Assembly (NCBI GenBank): GCA_937874275.1
Contig: CALNAU010000035.1
Span: forward strand, 1 to 28,321
Direction: 5' to 3'
Length of the DNA: 28,321 nt
Origin: an uncultured Clostridia bacterium
Lineage (GTDB): Bacteria; Bacillota; Clostridia; Christensenellales; Aristaeellaceae
The position numbers were made by a program, and so were the translations under genes. The notes beneath the pieces were generated by a model that saw nothing but the letters and a program-made list of their open reading frames with translations, had not been told where the DNA came from and did not search any database. Below, piece by piece: positions 14,055 through 22,349 of this stretch. Every line of letters starts with the position of its first letter. The stretch's first letter is position 1.

Positions 14055-14074
14055 TGAAGTGGTTCAGCAATCCG

Positions 14075-15151
14075 TCAGGTGCGAATTTTCAGGTGCTCAT
14101 CCAGGCTGCCATCATCCTGGAACACATGAAAATCCTCCATCCGCAGGGTGACGGCATCGCCGGGGGCGTAGCGGCCGTACTGGCGGCCGTCGGAAATCAC
14201 CCGCAGGCTAACCTGGCCCAGGCGGACGCGCCAATCGGTGGTATCGCCCAGGTAGTACTTTTTGTCTACCGTGCCGTGCAGCCCCTCGCCGCCCTGGGGC
14301 AGCATGCTGATGTTCTGCGGGCGCACGGCCACCTCCACCGGGCCGCGCTTGTCGCCCGCATAGGGCAGGTACTGCTCCACATCGCGCAGGTGGATGCGCC
14401 CATCCTCGGCTGTGCCCTTCAAAAACTCCACCTTACCCAGGAAGTCGGCCACAAACTGGTTGCTGGGCTGGTTGTAAATCTCCTCCGGGCTGCCGCTTTG
14501 CTGCACCACGCCGCGGTTGATGAGGAAGATGCGGTCGCTCATGGCCATGGCCTCGGTCTGGTCGTGGGTGACATACACCACGGCGATGCCCAGGCTCTGC
14601 TGGATTTCCTTGATTTCAAAGCGCATGGATTCGCGCAGCTTGGCATCCAGGTTGGATAGCGGCTCATCCAGCAGCAAAAGCATGGGCTCGGCCACCAAAG
14701 CGCGGGCAAGCGCCACGCGCTGCTGCTGGCCTCCGGACAGCTGGTTGGGGAAGCGCTGCGCGTACTGTGACAGGTGCACGATATCCAGCACCCGGGCCAC
14801 GCGGCGCTCCACCTCCTGCTTGCTGACGCGCTTGATGGTCAGCGGGTAGGCCACATTGTGAAACACATCCATGTGCGGCCACACGGCATAGCTTTGAAAC
14901 ACCATGCCCATGTTGCGCTTCTCCGGCGGCACAAAGGACTTGTCGCCGGATACCAGCGTATCGCCGATATAGATTTCGCCGGTGGTGGGCCGCTCAAACC
15001 CGGCAATCATGCGTAGCATGGTGGTTTTGCCGCAGCCCGAGGGGCCCAGCAGGGTCACAAACTCGCCCTCGTGGAATACCTCGCTGAAGTTCTGCAGCAC
15101 GGTGTTGTCGCCAAAGGACTTGCTGACGTTTTGAATGGTTACGGCAGGCAT
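14075..15151 (-). CDS. ABC transporter ATPase, FbpC/PotA type
   Basis: 358 residues. Nucleotide-binding domain with Walker A GPSGCGKT (36-43), Q-loop Q86, signature LSGGQQQR (138-145), Walker B LLLLDEP (158-164), D-loop and switch histidine in VTHDQTE (H196). A C-terminal TOBE-type domain (about 240-358) follows, usual in the CUT1/ferric/spermidine group. It powers the importer made by the two genes upstream, 14 bases away in the same operon. The combination with a fused FbpB-like permease and a type-1 binding protein points to ferric iron, though other small anions or polyamines cannot be excluded. The gene ends inside the repeat-rich gap, 21 bases after the outer repeat arm. Confidence 0.92.
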   Translation of the reverse strand: MPAVTIQNVSKSFGDNTVLQNFSEVFHEGEFVTLLGPSGCGKTTMLRMIAGFERPTTGEIYIGDTLVSGDKSFVPPEKRNMGMVFQSYAVWPHMDVFHNVAYPLTIKRVSKQEVERRVARVLDIVHLSQYAQRFPNQLSGGQQQRVALARALVAEPMLLLLDEPLSNLDAKLRESMRFEIKEIQQSLGIAVVYVTHDQTEAMAMSDRIFLINRGVVQQSGSPEEIYNQPSNQFVADFLGKVEFLKGTAEDGRIHLRDVEQYLPYAGDKRGPVEVAVRPQNISMLPQGGEGLHGTVDKKYYLGDTTDWRVRLGQVSLRVISDGRQYGRYAPGDAVTLRMEDFHVFQDDGSLDEHLKIRT

Positions 15152-15165
15152 AGCGTATTCCTTTC

Positions 15166-18100
15166 CTATATGGAGAATTCGCCGCGCGTCAGGCGGTTGA
15201 GGAGCATGTTGAGCAGCACCACCACCATCAGGATGCCAAACGCCATCGCGCAGGCCTGCGGCTGGCTGGTGTATGTCCAGTATTCGTACAGCTGAAAGCC
15301 GATGGTCTTGGTGGTGTTGGAGTACAGCAGCGTGGTCATGGACAGCTCATAGAAGCAGGGGATGAAGATGAGGAACCACCCCGCCGCGATGGAGGGGAAG
15401 ATGAGCGGCCCGGTGATGCGACCCATGGTCTTGAGCCACCCGGCGCCCGAAATGGTGGAGCTTTCTTCCAGCGACACGTGTATCTGACTCATGGCTGATA
15501 CCACCGTGCGCATACCCATCAGCAGGTACTTGATGAGGTAGGCCACGATGAGGATGTAGGCGGTGTTGTAGATGTTGACGCCGTACCCGCCCTGCATGGT
15601 CATGATCAACCCCAGCGCGATGACCACCGACGGCGTGCCCGAGCCCAGCGTAATCAGGAAGTCCGGCAGGCGGCGGCCCTTGATGCGGGTGCGCTGCAAC
15701 AGGTAGCTCATGGTGCAGGCAATCAGTATGCCCACCGTGGCCGCGATGGAGGCGAAAACGAGGCTGTTTTTGAGGCTGGTCAGCGTCTCCCCGCGGGAGA
15801 AGATGGTCTCCCACTGGCCAAGGGTGAAGTTGCCGGGCTCGAGCACCGACTTGCCCACGTCAATTTTAAACGATGTGGTGAGGATGGTGGTGAAGGGAAT
15901 CAGCACGATGATGATGGCCACCAGCGTCACCAGCGCGGTGAGCGGCTTGCGCCAGCTGCGCAGCTCCACAATGTTGGGGCGGGTGCTCTTGCCGGATACG
16001 GTGACGTATTGCTTTCTGGCCAGCACAAAGTCCGACAGGTACAGGATCAGCAGCGCCATCAGCATCAGGAACACGGCCAGGCCGGTGGCGTCGTTGAGGC
16101 CCTGGGTGCCACGGCCATAGTACTCGATGATGCGCGTGGTGACGGTGTGCACCTTGCCCGGCGCGCCGATGATGGAGGGGATGCCGTAGCAGCTGGCAGC
16201 GCTGACAAACACCAGCAGCGCGCCAGCGATGAGCGACGGCGTCATCATGGGCAATGTGACGCGGGCCACCGTGGTCAGCGGCGACGCGCCCGATACCCGG
16301 GACGCCTCCTCCAGGGAGGGGTCCATCTTCTCCATCGCGCGGGAGATGGTAATGAAGGCGTAGGGGAAGTAGAAGCTGGTCAGCACCCAAATCATGCCGC
16401 CCAGGCTGTACACGTTGAGGGGGCCTACGGCGGTGTTGAGGTTGAACAGGGCGCGCAGCGCCTGGTTGATGATGCCCACATTGGGGTTGAGCAGCCGCAG
16501 CCACGCCATGGCGCCCACATAGGGGGGCACCATGTAGGTGACCACAAACAGCTTGCGGAAAAACTTGCGCCCGTACAGGTTGGTGCGCCCCACCAGCCAG
16601 GCCAGCGGGAAGGCCAGCAGCGTGCCCAGCACCATGGTGGCCAGCGCCGCGATGATGGTGTTGGTCAGCGCGCCCCAGTTCATCTGATACTCGTACAGGC
16701 GGCGGAAGGTGTCAAAGCTGAATGTGCCATTGGGCGTGAAGGCCTTGACCACCAGGTGCATCATGGGCAGCAGCTGGAACACCAGCAAAAAGTCCAGAAT
16801 CAGCAGGATGATAATCCACTGCACGTTCATCTGCCAGCTCTTTTGCGACCACATCAGCACCGCCAGCAGCAGCACGTCCAGCGCCAGCAGCACGCCAATC
16901 AGCAGTAGCGTGCGGCTGTTGCCGTAGACCCATTTCTCAAACAGGGTGCCCTGCCCCAGCGCCGCCGCCTGCGCCGCTTGCACACGGGGTGCGTTTTGCC
17001 GCAGGCTCTGGCGGAACTGGCTCTGCGTCTGCGCGCTGACCAGCAGCCCCTCGGCACTCTGGCCGGAGAGGAACATGCGCATCAGCGCCGGCATACGCTC
17101 AGCCTCGGGCAGGGCCGCGACCTGCGCCGCTAGCGCCGCATCGGCCACCTGCTCCCCCGCCAGGGCCAGCGCCAGCTGGCGGCGGGCCTCCGTGCGCTGT
17201 GCCTCATCCTTGCCGCCAAGCGCCGTCAGCCAATCGGGGCTCAGGCGCCCCTCATCCACCGCGTACAGGGCGCGCAGCATGCGCAGCCGGGCGGTCAGCC
17301 GCTCGTCCTCGGGCAAATCAGCCGCAAAGCCAATGGCCGCCCCTTCGTTGTGGGCGATGCGCAGCGCCATCAGCTCTTCCATCAGGGCATCACGCGCCTC
17401 GCCCAACGGCTGACCGGCCTGCACGGCGCTCAGCAGGGCGACCAGCCGCTCGTCGGCCGGAGCATTTACCGCCTGCGCCGCTTCGTCCAGCACCTTGGCG
17501 TACAGGGGCGCCAGCAGGTCGTTGCTGTGCTGGGCGCGCAGCACGCGCTCCTTGTCCTCCAGCTCCAGGCGGGCTTCCTCGCTGGATACGTCCAGCAGGC
17601 TGTCCAGCAGCGGCGCGTAATCCACCGCCTGGCCGGTCTCGCCCGCGCGCGCCTGCATGACAGCCACATAGTCCTTGGCCGCGGCCAGCATCTTGACGCC
17701 GTTGACGCCCTCGGGCGTCAGCCCGTCCAGAATAGCCCTGCTCTGCGCCTCAGGCGATAAGGCGGGGTTCAGCGCCATGTCCTCGGGCGCTGCCTCCAGC
17801 AGCACCTCGGGCAGGCCGGCAAAATCCGCGTCCATGGCCGCCAGCTGCTCATGCAGCAGGCGCATCAGCGACAGCAGGCCCCGCCCGCTGTCCGCGAAGC
17901 GGGTGATGCGGCGGGTGCCGATGCCCTCGTTGAACAGGTCGGCCTTATCCTGGCGCAGCAGGGCGTCAATCTGCGGCTGCACCTGGGCGTCCAGCGCCTG
18001 CAGCTCTTCCAGTATCTGCGGGCGGCGCTGGGGCAACATGGCCGCCAGGCGCTCAATCAGCGCCTTGTAGGCGGGGATGCCCTGGGCCGTTTCGCCCCGG

Positions 18101-18567
18101 CTGAGCACATCCATGGCCGCCTGGGCAGGCTCGTAGCGCAGGCGGTCCGCCTCCGGCATCTGGCGCACCAAGGAGGCCAGCAGCTCCTGTTTGCGCTCAT
18201 CATTCATGCGGGGCAGGTCGCCCGCCGTCTCGCCGCGGTAGAGCGCCGCGTACCATGCGTCCATCAGCAGGGCTTCGGCCTGGCGGCCAAAGGCTTCCTG
18301 TGCCTGCCTCGGCAGGGCGGCAACCAGCCTGGCATCCTCGCGGCCCAGCGTGTCCAGCTCGCGGGACAGGTCGAACACGGCGCCAAAACCCGCCTGGTCG
18401 TCATAGCCCGAGGCGGCAAATCGGCTCAGCCCGAGCAGGCTGACGGCAATCACCGCGCAGGCAAGCACCAGCGCGACGGCCAGCCCGGCCTTCACGCGCC
18501 TGGCCCGGCGTTTCAGCGTGGATGAAGATTCGTAGCTCACGGCATGCAGGCCCCCTGTGCGAATCAT
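15166..18567 (-). CDS. Fused ABC permease (FbpB-like) with large extracytoplasmic N-terminal domain
   Basis: 1133 residues, far longer than usual FbpB permeases. A basic N-terminus and one membrane helix (about 28-48) are followed by about 490 mostly helical, Ala/Leu/Glu/Arg-rich residues (51-540) that should lie outside the membrane. Two complete permease halves follow (about 548-850 and 875-1120), each with an EAA cytoplasmic loop: EEASRVSGASPLTTVARVTLP near 753 and EESSTISGAGWLKTMGRITGP near 1034. The N-terminal domain has loose repeats starting with P-E-x-D/E-R (near 138, 370, 419 and 487). The ATG has no clear ribosome site; an in-frame GTG at 18538-18540 has AGGGGG ten bases upstream and may be the true start, nine residues later. 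Middle gene of the importer operon. Confidence 0.9.
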   Translation of the reverse strand: MIRTGGLHAVSYESSSTLKRRARRVKAGLAVALVLACAVIAVSLLGLSRFAASGYDDQAGFGAVFDLSRELDTLGREDARLVAALPRQAQEAFGRQAEALLMDAWYAALYRGETAGDLPRMNDERKQELLASLVRQMPEADRLRYEPAQAAMDVLSRGETAQGIPAYKALIERLAAMLPQRRPQILEELQALDAQVQPQIDALLRQDKADLFNEGIGTRRITRFADSGRGLLSLMRLLHEQLAAMDADFAGLPEVLLEAAPEDMALNPALSPEAQSRAILDGLTPEGVNGVKMLAAAKDYVAVMQARAGETGQAVDYAPLLDSLLDVSSEEARLELEDKERVLRAQHSNDLLAPLYAKVLDEAAQAVNAPADERLVALLSAVQAGQPLGEARDALMEELMALRIAHNEGAAIGFAADLPEDERLTARLRMLRALYAVDEGRLSPDWLTALGGKDEAQRTEARRQLALALAGEQVADAALAAQVAALPEAERMPALMRMFLSGQSAEGLLVSAQTQSQFRQSLRQNAPRVQAAQAAALGQGTLFEKWVYGNSRTLLLIGVLLALDVLLLAVLMWSQKSWQMNVQWIIILLILDFLLVFQLLPMMHLVVKAFTPNGTFSFDTFRRLYEYQMNWGALTNTIIAALATMVLGTLLAFPLAWLVGRTNLYGRKFFRKLFVVTYMVPPYVGAMAWLRLLNPNVGIINQALRALFNLNTAVGPLNVYSLGGMIWVLTSFYFPYAFITISRAMEKMDPSLEEASRVSGASPLTTVARVTLPMMTPSLIAGALLVFVSAASCYGIPSIIGAPGKVHTVTTRIIEYYGRGTQGLNDATGLAVFLMLMALLILYLSDFVLARKQYVTVSGKSTRPNIVELRSWRKPLTALVTLVAIIIVLIPFTTILTTSFKIDVGKSVLEPGNFTLGQWETIFSRGETLTSLKNSLVFASIAATVGILIACTMSYLLQRTRIKGRRLPDFLITLGSGTPSVVIALGLIMTMQGGYGVNIYNTAYILIVAYLIKYLLMGMRTVVSAMSQIHVSLEESSTISGAGWLKTMGRITGPLIFPSIAAGWFLIFIPCFYELSMTTLLYSNTTKTIGFQLYEYWTYTSQPQACAMAFGILMVVVLLNMLLNRLTRGEFSI

Positions 18568-18578
18568 CTGATTGGGAA

Positions 18579-18606
18579 GGGGGGCCGGGCTTGAGGCCGG
18601 CCCCCC
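18579..18606 (-). other. Intercistronic GC hairpin in the importer operon
   Basis: A perfect 10-bp stem GGGGGGCCGG/CCGGCCCCCC (18579-18588 with 18597-18606) with an 8-base loop lies between the binding-protein and permease genes. No T-run follows, so full termination is unlikely. Hairpins at this place in importer operons (as in malE-malF) protect the upstream message and raise binding protein over membrane parts. Confidence 0.75.
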
Positions 18607-18625
18607 AGTGGGTCAAAGCGAAAAA

Positions 18626-19648
18626 TCAGTTGGTGGTGACGTACTGCTGGAACTCGGTCTGGATTTCTTCGCGCATGGTGTAGCAGCGCACCCAATCCAC
18701 GCCGATGTCGTTCTTGATGAGCTCCTCGGTGTCGATGCTGTCAAAGGGGATGGCCGTGCTGCCCTTGAAGACCGAGTGCATGTAGCCGGCCAGCACAAAC
18801 TCCTGCCCGGCTTCGGACAGCAGCCAATCGGTGATGGCTTCGCAGGCGGCGGTGTTCATGTTGGCGCTGCGGTCGGCGGCCACGGTCATCACGGTGGACG
18901 GTATCAAAATCACGCCGTCCTCGGGGTAGATAACGCTCAGCTTGCTGCCATCCTCGTGGCGCTTTTTGAGCACGGACTCTTCCAGAATCATGATGGTTTT
19001 GCACTCACCGGTTTCCAGCTTGGCCAGCGCGGTGGAGCCGGACTCGATCATTACGTTGTTCTCGCCCAGCTTCTGGAAGTACTCGTAGCCGTACAGGTCG
19101 CTCAGCGCGGCCACGGCGGCCATGGTGGTGCCGCTGGTCAGCGGGTTGCCCATGGAAATCTGGCCCTTGAGGCTGCTGTCATAGGCAAAGTCATAGAAGG
19201 TCTTGGGCAGGTCCTCGGGCTTGTGCAGCTCCGGGTTGTAGGCCAGCACCATGTTGCACACGCGCACGGGGTACCAGTAGCCCTGCTCGTCATAGGGGAA
19301 GCGCAGCTTATCCGCGGCGTCGGGCAGCATGTAGGAGTGCAGCCAGCCGCCCTCCTTGAGCTCCAGCGAGTAGGCGGGCTCGGCCACCAGCATCATGTCG
19401 CAGTTGAGGCGGCCGGTCTCCATCTCGCCGGTTAGCTTCTGCTGCAGGGCGCCGGTGCCGCCGTAGAAGAACTCCACCTCCAGGTTGGGAAACTCCTTCT
19501 TCACGGCTTCGGCCATCATGTCAATGACAAACTGATACATCGAGGTGTAGATGACCACCTTGCCCGAAACCTCGGTATTGGCGGCCAGCGCGCCGGGGAC
19601 GCTGAGCAGCATCACCATGCAAAGTACGGCAGCAATCCATTTCTTCAT
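18626..19648 (-). CDS. Extracellular solute-binding protein, FbpA-like
   Basis: 340 residues. The signal peptide MKKWIAAVLCMVMLL...GALA-A ends in a signal peptidase I site near 23; there is no lipobox cysteine at the cleavage site. The mature part begins GKVVIYTSMYQFVIDMMAEA, the opening of iron(III)/2-aminoethylphosphonate/spermidine type binding proteins, followed by FFYGGTGALQQKL and the hinge region. It should capture the substrate and deliver it to the fused permease encoded downstream. In the ferric family, tyrosines bind iron; YTSMYQF and WYPVR tyrosines are candidates, but the substrate is not proven. First gene of the operon, behind a near-perfect promoter. Confidence 0.9.
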   Translation of the reverse strand: MKKWIAAVLCMVMLLSVPGALAANTEVSGKVVIYTSMYQFVIDMMAEAVKKEFPNLEVEFFYGGTGALQQKLTGEMETGRLNCDMMLVAEPAYSLELKEGGWLHSYMLPDAADKLRFPYDEQGYWYPVRVCNMVLAYNPELHKPEDLPKTFYDFAYDSSLKGQISMGNPLTSGTTMAAVAALSDLYGYEYFQKLGENNVMIESGSTALAKLETGECKTIMILEESVLKKRHEDGSKLSVIYPEDGVILIPSTVMTVAADRSANMNTAACEAITDWLLSEAGQEFVLAGYMHSVFKGSTAIPFDSIDTEELIKNDIGVDWVRCYTMREEIQTEFQQYVTTN

Positions 19649-19690
19649 GTGGTTGTTTTCCTCCCTATTACGATGTGGTATCTATGTGCA

Positions 19691-19718
19691 ATTATAGCAT
19701 AGCCAACCCCAGTGTCAA
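19691..19718 (-). promoter_or_regulatory. Strong SigA promoter of the importer operon
   Basis: Minus strand: TTGACA (19713-19718), 16-base spacer, TATAAT (19691-19696). Both boxes are perfect consensus. The ATG is 42 bases after the -10; a GGGAGG site lies between. Confidence 0.85.
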
Positions 19719-19733
19719 CGCCGACAAGGCAAT

Positions 19734-20534
19734 TTATAGGTAGGGAATCATGTCGCTCAGCCGCTCAAAAACCAGGTCCGGCTTGGTGTCGGAGGCGGCC
19801 AGCATGGCGCGGTCGGTCTCGCCCGACAACACCAGTATGCCCGTCATGCCGCTGCGGCAGGCGGTCTCGATATCGGTATACAGCCTATCCCCCACCATGG
19901 CCAGGTGGCTGGCGGGCTGCCCGGTCAGCGCCAGGGCTTCGCGCACAATGCCCACGTTGGGCTTGCCGATGATTTCATCGGGCACGCGGCCGGTGCTGGC
20001 CTCAATAAAGGCGATGATAGCCCCGATATCGGGCGCGTAGCCGGTCTCGGTGGGGCAGTTGAAGTCAGGGTGCGTGGCGATGTAGGGCAGCCCGGCGCGC
20101 ACATGGTCGCACACGGCGGTCATCTTGGCGTAGTCCAGCTCCGTATCGTAGGCGATGAGCACATAGTCCGGGTTTTGTTGCGCCATGGGCAGGCCCATGG
20201 CCTCGTATTCGGCCAGCAGGATGTGGTTGCCCAGCACATAGGCGCGCTGCCCGGGATACTGCCGCAGGCAGTGGCGCGCGGCGGCCTGGCCGCTGGTGAG
20301 CACCCGCAAAAACGGCTCGCCCACGCCCATGCGCTTAAGCTTTTCTACATAGTAGGAGGCAGAGCGGGAAGAGTTGTTGGTTAAGAACACCGCCTCCCGG
20401 CCGGTTTTTTTAAGCGCGTCCAGAAAATCCAGCGAGCCCGGCAGCAGCCGGTCGCCCAGGTAAAAGGTGCCGTCCATATCCAGCAAAAAACAGCGGACGC
20501 TTTGTAGCCGCTCCCTGATGACCGAGTCTTGCAT
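19734..20534 (-). CDS. HAD-IIA phosphatase, NagD/AraL-like
   Basis: 266 residues. HAD motif I LLDMDGT (nucleophile D19, acid/base D21), motif II LTNNSS (T52), motif III lysine in GKPN (K191), motif IV GDRLYTD (D216, D221). The C2-type cap between motifs II and III places it in class IIA with NagD, AraL and 4-nitrophenylphosphatases, which remove phosphate from sugar phosphates or nucleotides; the substrate is unknown. GGGAGG lies 6 bases before the ATG. Its stop comes just before the importer promoter with no clear terminator, so its transcript may run into that operon. Confidence 0.9.
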   Translation of the reverse strand: MQDSVIRERLQSVRCFLLDMDGTFYLGDRLLPGSLDFLDALKKTGREAVFLTNNSSRSASYYVEKLKRMGVGEPFLRVLTSGQAAARHCLRQYPGQRAYVLGNHILLAEYEAMGLPMAQQNPDYVLIAYDTELDYAKMTAVCDHVRAGLPYIATHPDFNCPTETGYAPDIGAIIAFIEASTGRVPDEIIGKPNVGIVREALALTGQPASHLAMVGDRLYTDIETACRSGMTGILVLSGETDRAMLAASDTKPDLVFERLSDMIPYL

Positions 20535-20569
20535 GCACAGCCTCCCGGATGTTCGATTGATGTGCGTTC

Positions 20570-20598
20570 AGCCTACCATGCCCCCAGGGCAGCGTCAA
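20570..20598 (-). promoter_or_regulatory. Promoter of the HAD-IIA gene
   Basis: Minus strand: TTGACG (20593-20598), 17-base spacer, TAGGCT (20570-20575), 35 bases before the ATG. Confidence 0.55.
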
Positions 20599-20681
20599 GA
20601 CGAGGCAAGCCCGCGACGCCACAATTGCGAACATTAAACATTCCAGATACAAATCCGTTCACTTTTTTCGCCAAAAAGGCA

Positions 20682-20710
20682 TTGACAGCCGGGGTATCCC
20701 ATGCTATGAT
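20682..20710 (+). promoter_or_regulatory. Strong SigA promoter of the nucleobase permease
   Basis: TTGACA (20682-20687), 17-base spacer, TATGAT (20705-20710), with A/T runs just upstream (20662-20676) that could act as an UP element. Start expected near 20717, leaving a leader of about 117 bases. Confidence 0.8.
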
Positions 20711-20716
20711 TCGCCA

Positions 20717-20833
20717 GGTTCCAGAACGGCGCGGCAAGGGCTGTCTCCGGACACAACTGAACGCCAGCCACGCTGCACCGTCCGCTTTCCAGGGCGGCTT
20801 TTTTTTAGGTCGAAAATCGAAAGGAGAACGCGC
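20717..20833 (+). promoter_or_regulatory. Structured leader of the permease gene, candidate attenuator or riboswitch
   Basis: Before the terminator the leader can form GCGGC/GCTGC (20731-20735 with 20772-20776) enclosing GGCTG/CAGCC (20739-20743 with 20765-20769), or the competing small stem TGTC/GACA (20742-20745 with 20750-20753). After the terminator come GAAAGGAG and the ATG. A leader that stops transcription before a nucleobase importer is expected to respond to pyrimidines or purines. The PyrR site consensus is only partly matched (TCCAGAACGG at 20720-20729), so the sensing factor is unknown. Confidence 0.55.
20778..20806 (+). terminator. Intrinsic terminator in the permease leader
   Basis: A 6-bp stem CCGTCC/GGGCGG (20778-20783 with 20792-20797; one G-T pair) is followed by C and eight T (20799-20806). 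It lies between the promoter and the permease ribosome binding site. Confidence 0.85.
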
Positions 20834-22234
20834 ATGGCAGAACAGGAAAGGATCTTAGGTTACCTCCCCGACGAGCGACCCACCACAGGAAAACTATTTC
20901 TCTACGCCCTCCAGCAGGTCATCGTCATGTTCCCGGCCACCGTCACCGTGGCCCTGATCACCGGATTCCAGGTATCCACCACCATCTTTGCCAGCGGCCT
21001 TGCGACCATCTTCTTCATCCTCATCACGGGGCGCAAAATCCCCATGTACTACGGCAGCTCCTTCGCGTACCTGACGGCCATCGCCAGCATGGTGGCGGCC
21101 GAGGGCACGGTGGAGCAGATTGACGCCTGGAAGTTGACCGGCATCCTGCCGCCGGAGCTGATCAGCTACGCCCAGTTCGGCATCATCTTCTCGGGCCTCA
21201 TCTCCATCGCGGCGGGCCTGCTGGTGCGCTGGGGCGGCATGAAAATTGTGGAAAAGATACTGCCCCCCGCCGTCACCGGCCCGGTGGCCATGATTATCGG
21301 CCTGACGCTGGCCGGCAACGCCATGATGGACGCGGCACCCCAGGCCGGGCAGCCGCAGGTGGTATGGATCATCTCGCTGGTTACGCTGCTGTCCACCGTC
21401 ATCTACTCGCGCAAATTAAAGGGCTTCCTGGGGCAGCTGCCGCTGCTGCTGGGCGCCTTGACCGGCTGCATCGCGGCCGTGCTGCTGCTTCTGATAGGCC
21501 AGGGCAACTTCTTCCGCCAGATCAGCCAGGCGGCGCTGGACGCCTCCAGCTGGAAGCTGGGCGACGGCAGCATCTTCGCGCTGCCCGCCTTCACTTTGCC
21601 CCGGGCCAACTGGGCGGCGGTTGCGGCCATCATGCCCATCGCCATCGCCACCATCCCGGAATCCACCGCCCACATCTACCAGCTGGACATCTACGTCAAC
21701 GACCTGGCCCGCAAGAAGGGCAAGCCTGACTACGGCATCGACCGGATGCTGGACCGCAACCTCATCGGCGACGGCTTGTGCGACATGATTTCGGGCGCGG
21801 TAGGCGGCCCCGCCGGCACCAACTATGGCGAGAACATCTCCACCATGGCCATCACCAAGGTGTTCTCGGTGCCCGTCATGGCTGCGGCCGGCATCATCGC
21901 CATGATTATCAGCTGCTTCACGCCCCTCATCAAGGTCATCTACGGCATCCCGGTGGCCGTCATCGGCGGGCTTGAAATCTACCTGTTCGGTGCCATCGCC
22001 GCCCAGGGTATCGCCATCCTGATTGACAAGAAGACCTCCATGTTCGACTCCAAGAACATCGCGGTCATCGCCACCATCATGACCTTTGGCCTGGGCGTCA
22101 ACTATGCCTTTGGCGGCAACATCAACTTCTTCGGCCTCAACGTGCCCGCCGTGGCCGGCGCCGCCATCCTGGGCATCATCCTCAACTTCATCCTGTCCAT
22201 CGGCGAAAAGAAGGAGCCCGCTGTACAGCAGTAA
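20834..22234 (+). CDS. NCS2 family nucleobase permease, uracil permease-like
   Basis: 466 residues with about 14 hydrophobic segments. The start LFLYALQQVIVMFPATVTVAL is typical of UraA/PyrP. The NCS2 signature TGPVAMIIGLTLAGNAM (148-164), IPES (E276) and GTNYGENI (E333) match the two glutamates that bind uracil and couple protons in UraA. It imports uracil, or possibly xanthine, with H+. AAAGGAG lies before the ATG. It is a single gene behind a leader terminator, so uptake is probably tuned to nucleobase supply. No pyr gene is adjacent. Confidence 0.9.
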   Translation: MAEQERILGYLPDERPTTGKLFLYALQQVIVMFPATVTVALITGFQVSTTIFASGLATIFFILITGRKIPMYYGSSFAYLTAIASMVAAEGTVEQIDAWKLTGILPPELISYAQFGIIFSGLISIAAGLLVRWGGMKIVEKILPPAVTGPVAMIIGLTLAGNAMMDAAPQAGQPQVVWIISLVTLLSTVIYSRKLKGFLGQLPLLLGALTGCIAAVLLLLIGQGNFFRQISQAALDASSWKLGDGSIFALPAFTLPRANWAAVAAIMPIAIATIPESTAHIYQLDIYVNDLARKKGKPDYGIDRMLDRNLIGDGLCDMISGAVGGPAGTNYGENISTMAITKVFSVPVMAAAGIIAMIISCFTPLIKVIYGIPVAVIGGLEIYLFGAIAAQGIAILIDKKTSMFDSKNIAVIATIMTFGLGVNYAFGGNINFFGLNVPAVAGAAILGIILNFILSIGEKKEPAVQQ

Positions 22235-22258
22235 GCCCTATCGTTCGATGGTGACCTC

Positions 22259-22287
22259 ATGCCCCGCAATGATTCATTGCGGGGCAT
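22259..22287. other. Perfect 13-bp hairpin after the permease gene
   Basis: Arms 22259-22271 and 22275-22287 (ATGCCCCGCAATG and its complement) surround a 3-base loop. No T-run follows on either strand. It lies 24 bases after the permease stop and 62 bases before corA, where it may stop transcription weakly or protect the 3' end. Confidence 0.7.
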
Positions 22288-22349
22288 TGCTGAATGAAAC
22301 GGCGTTGTGATACCATGCGGAGGAACGACCGACGAAGGGATGTGCGCCT

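Noticed and set aside
13940..14659. Open frame on the plus strand starting in the repeat nest, with a GHQGHQGHQ stretch
   Set aside because: Most of it runs antisense to the importer ATPase, and the His/Gln run is only the reading of the 9-base reiteration.
20717..20777. PyrR binding site in the permease leader
   Set aside because: The word TCCAGAACGG fits only part of the UCCNGNGAGG consensus. I kept it as an unassigned leader.
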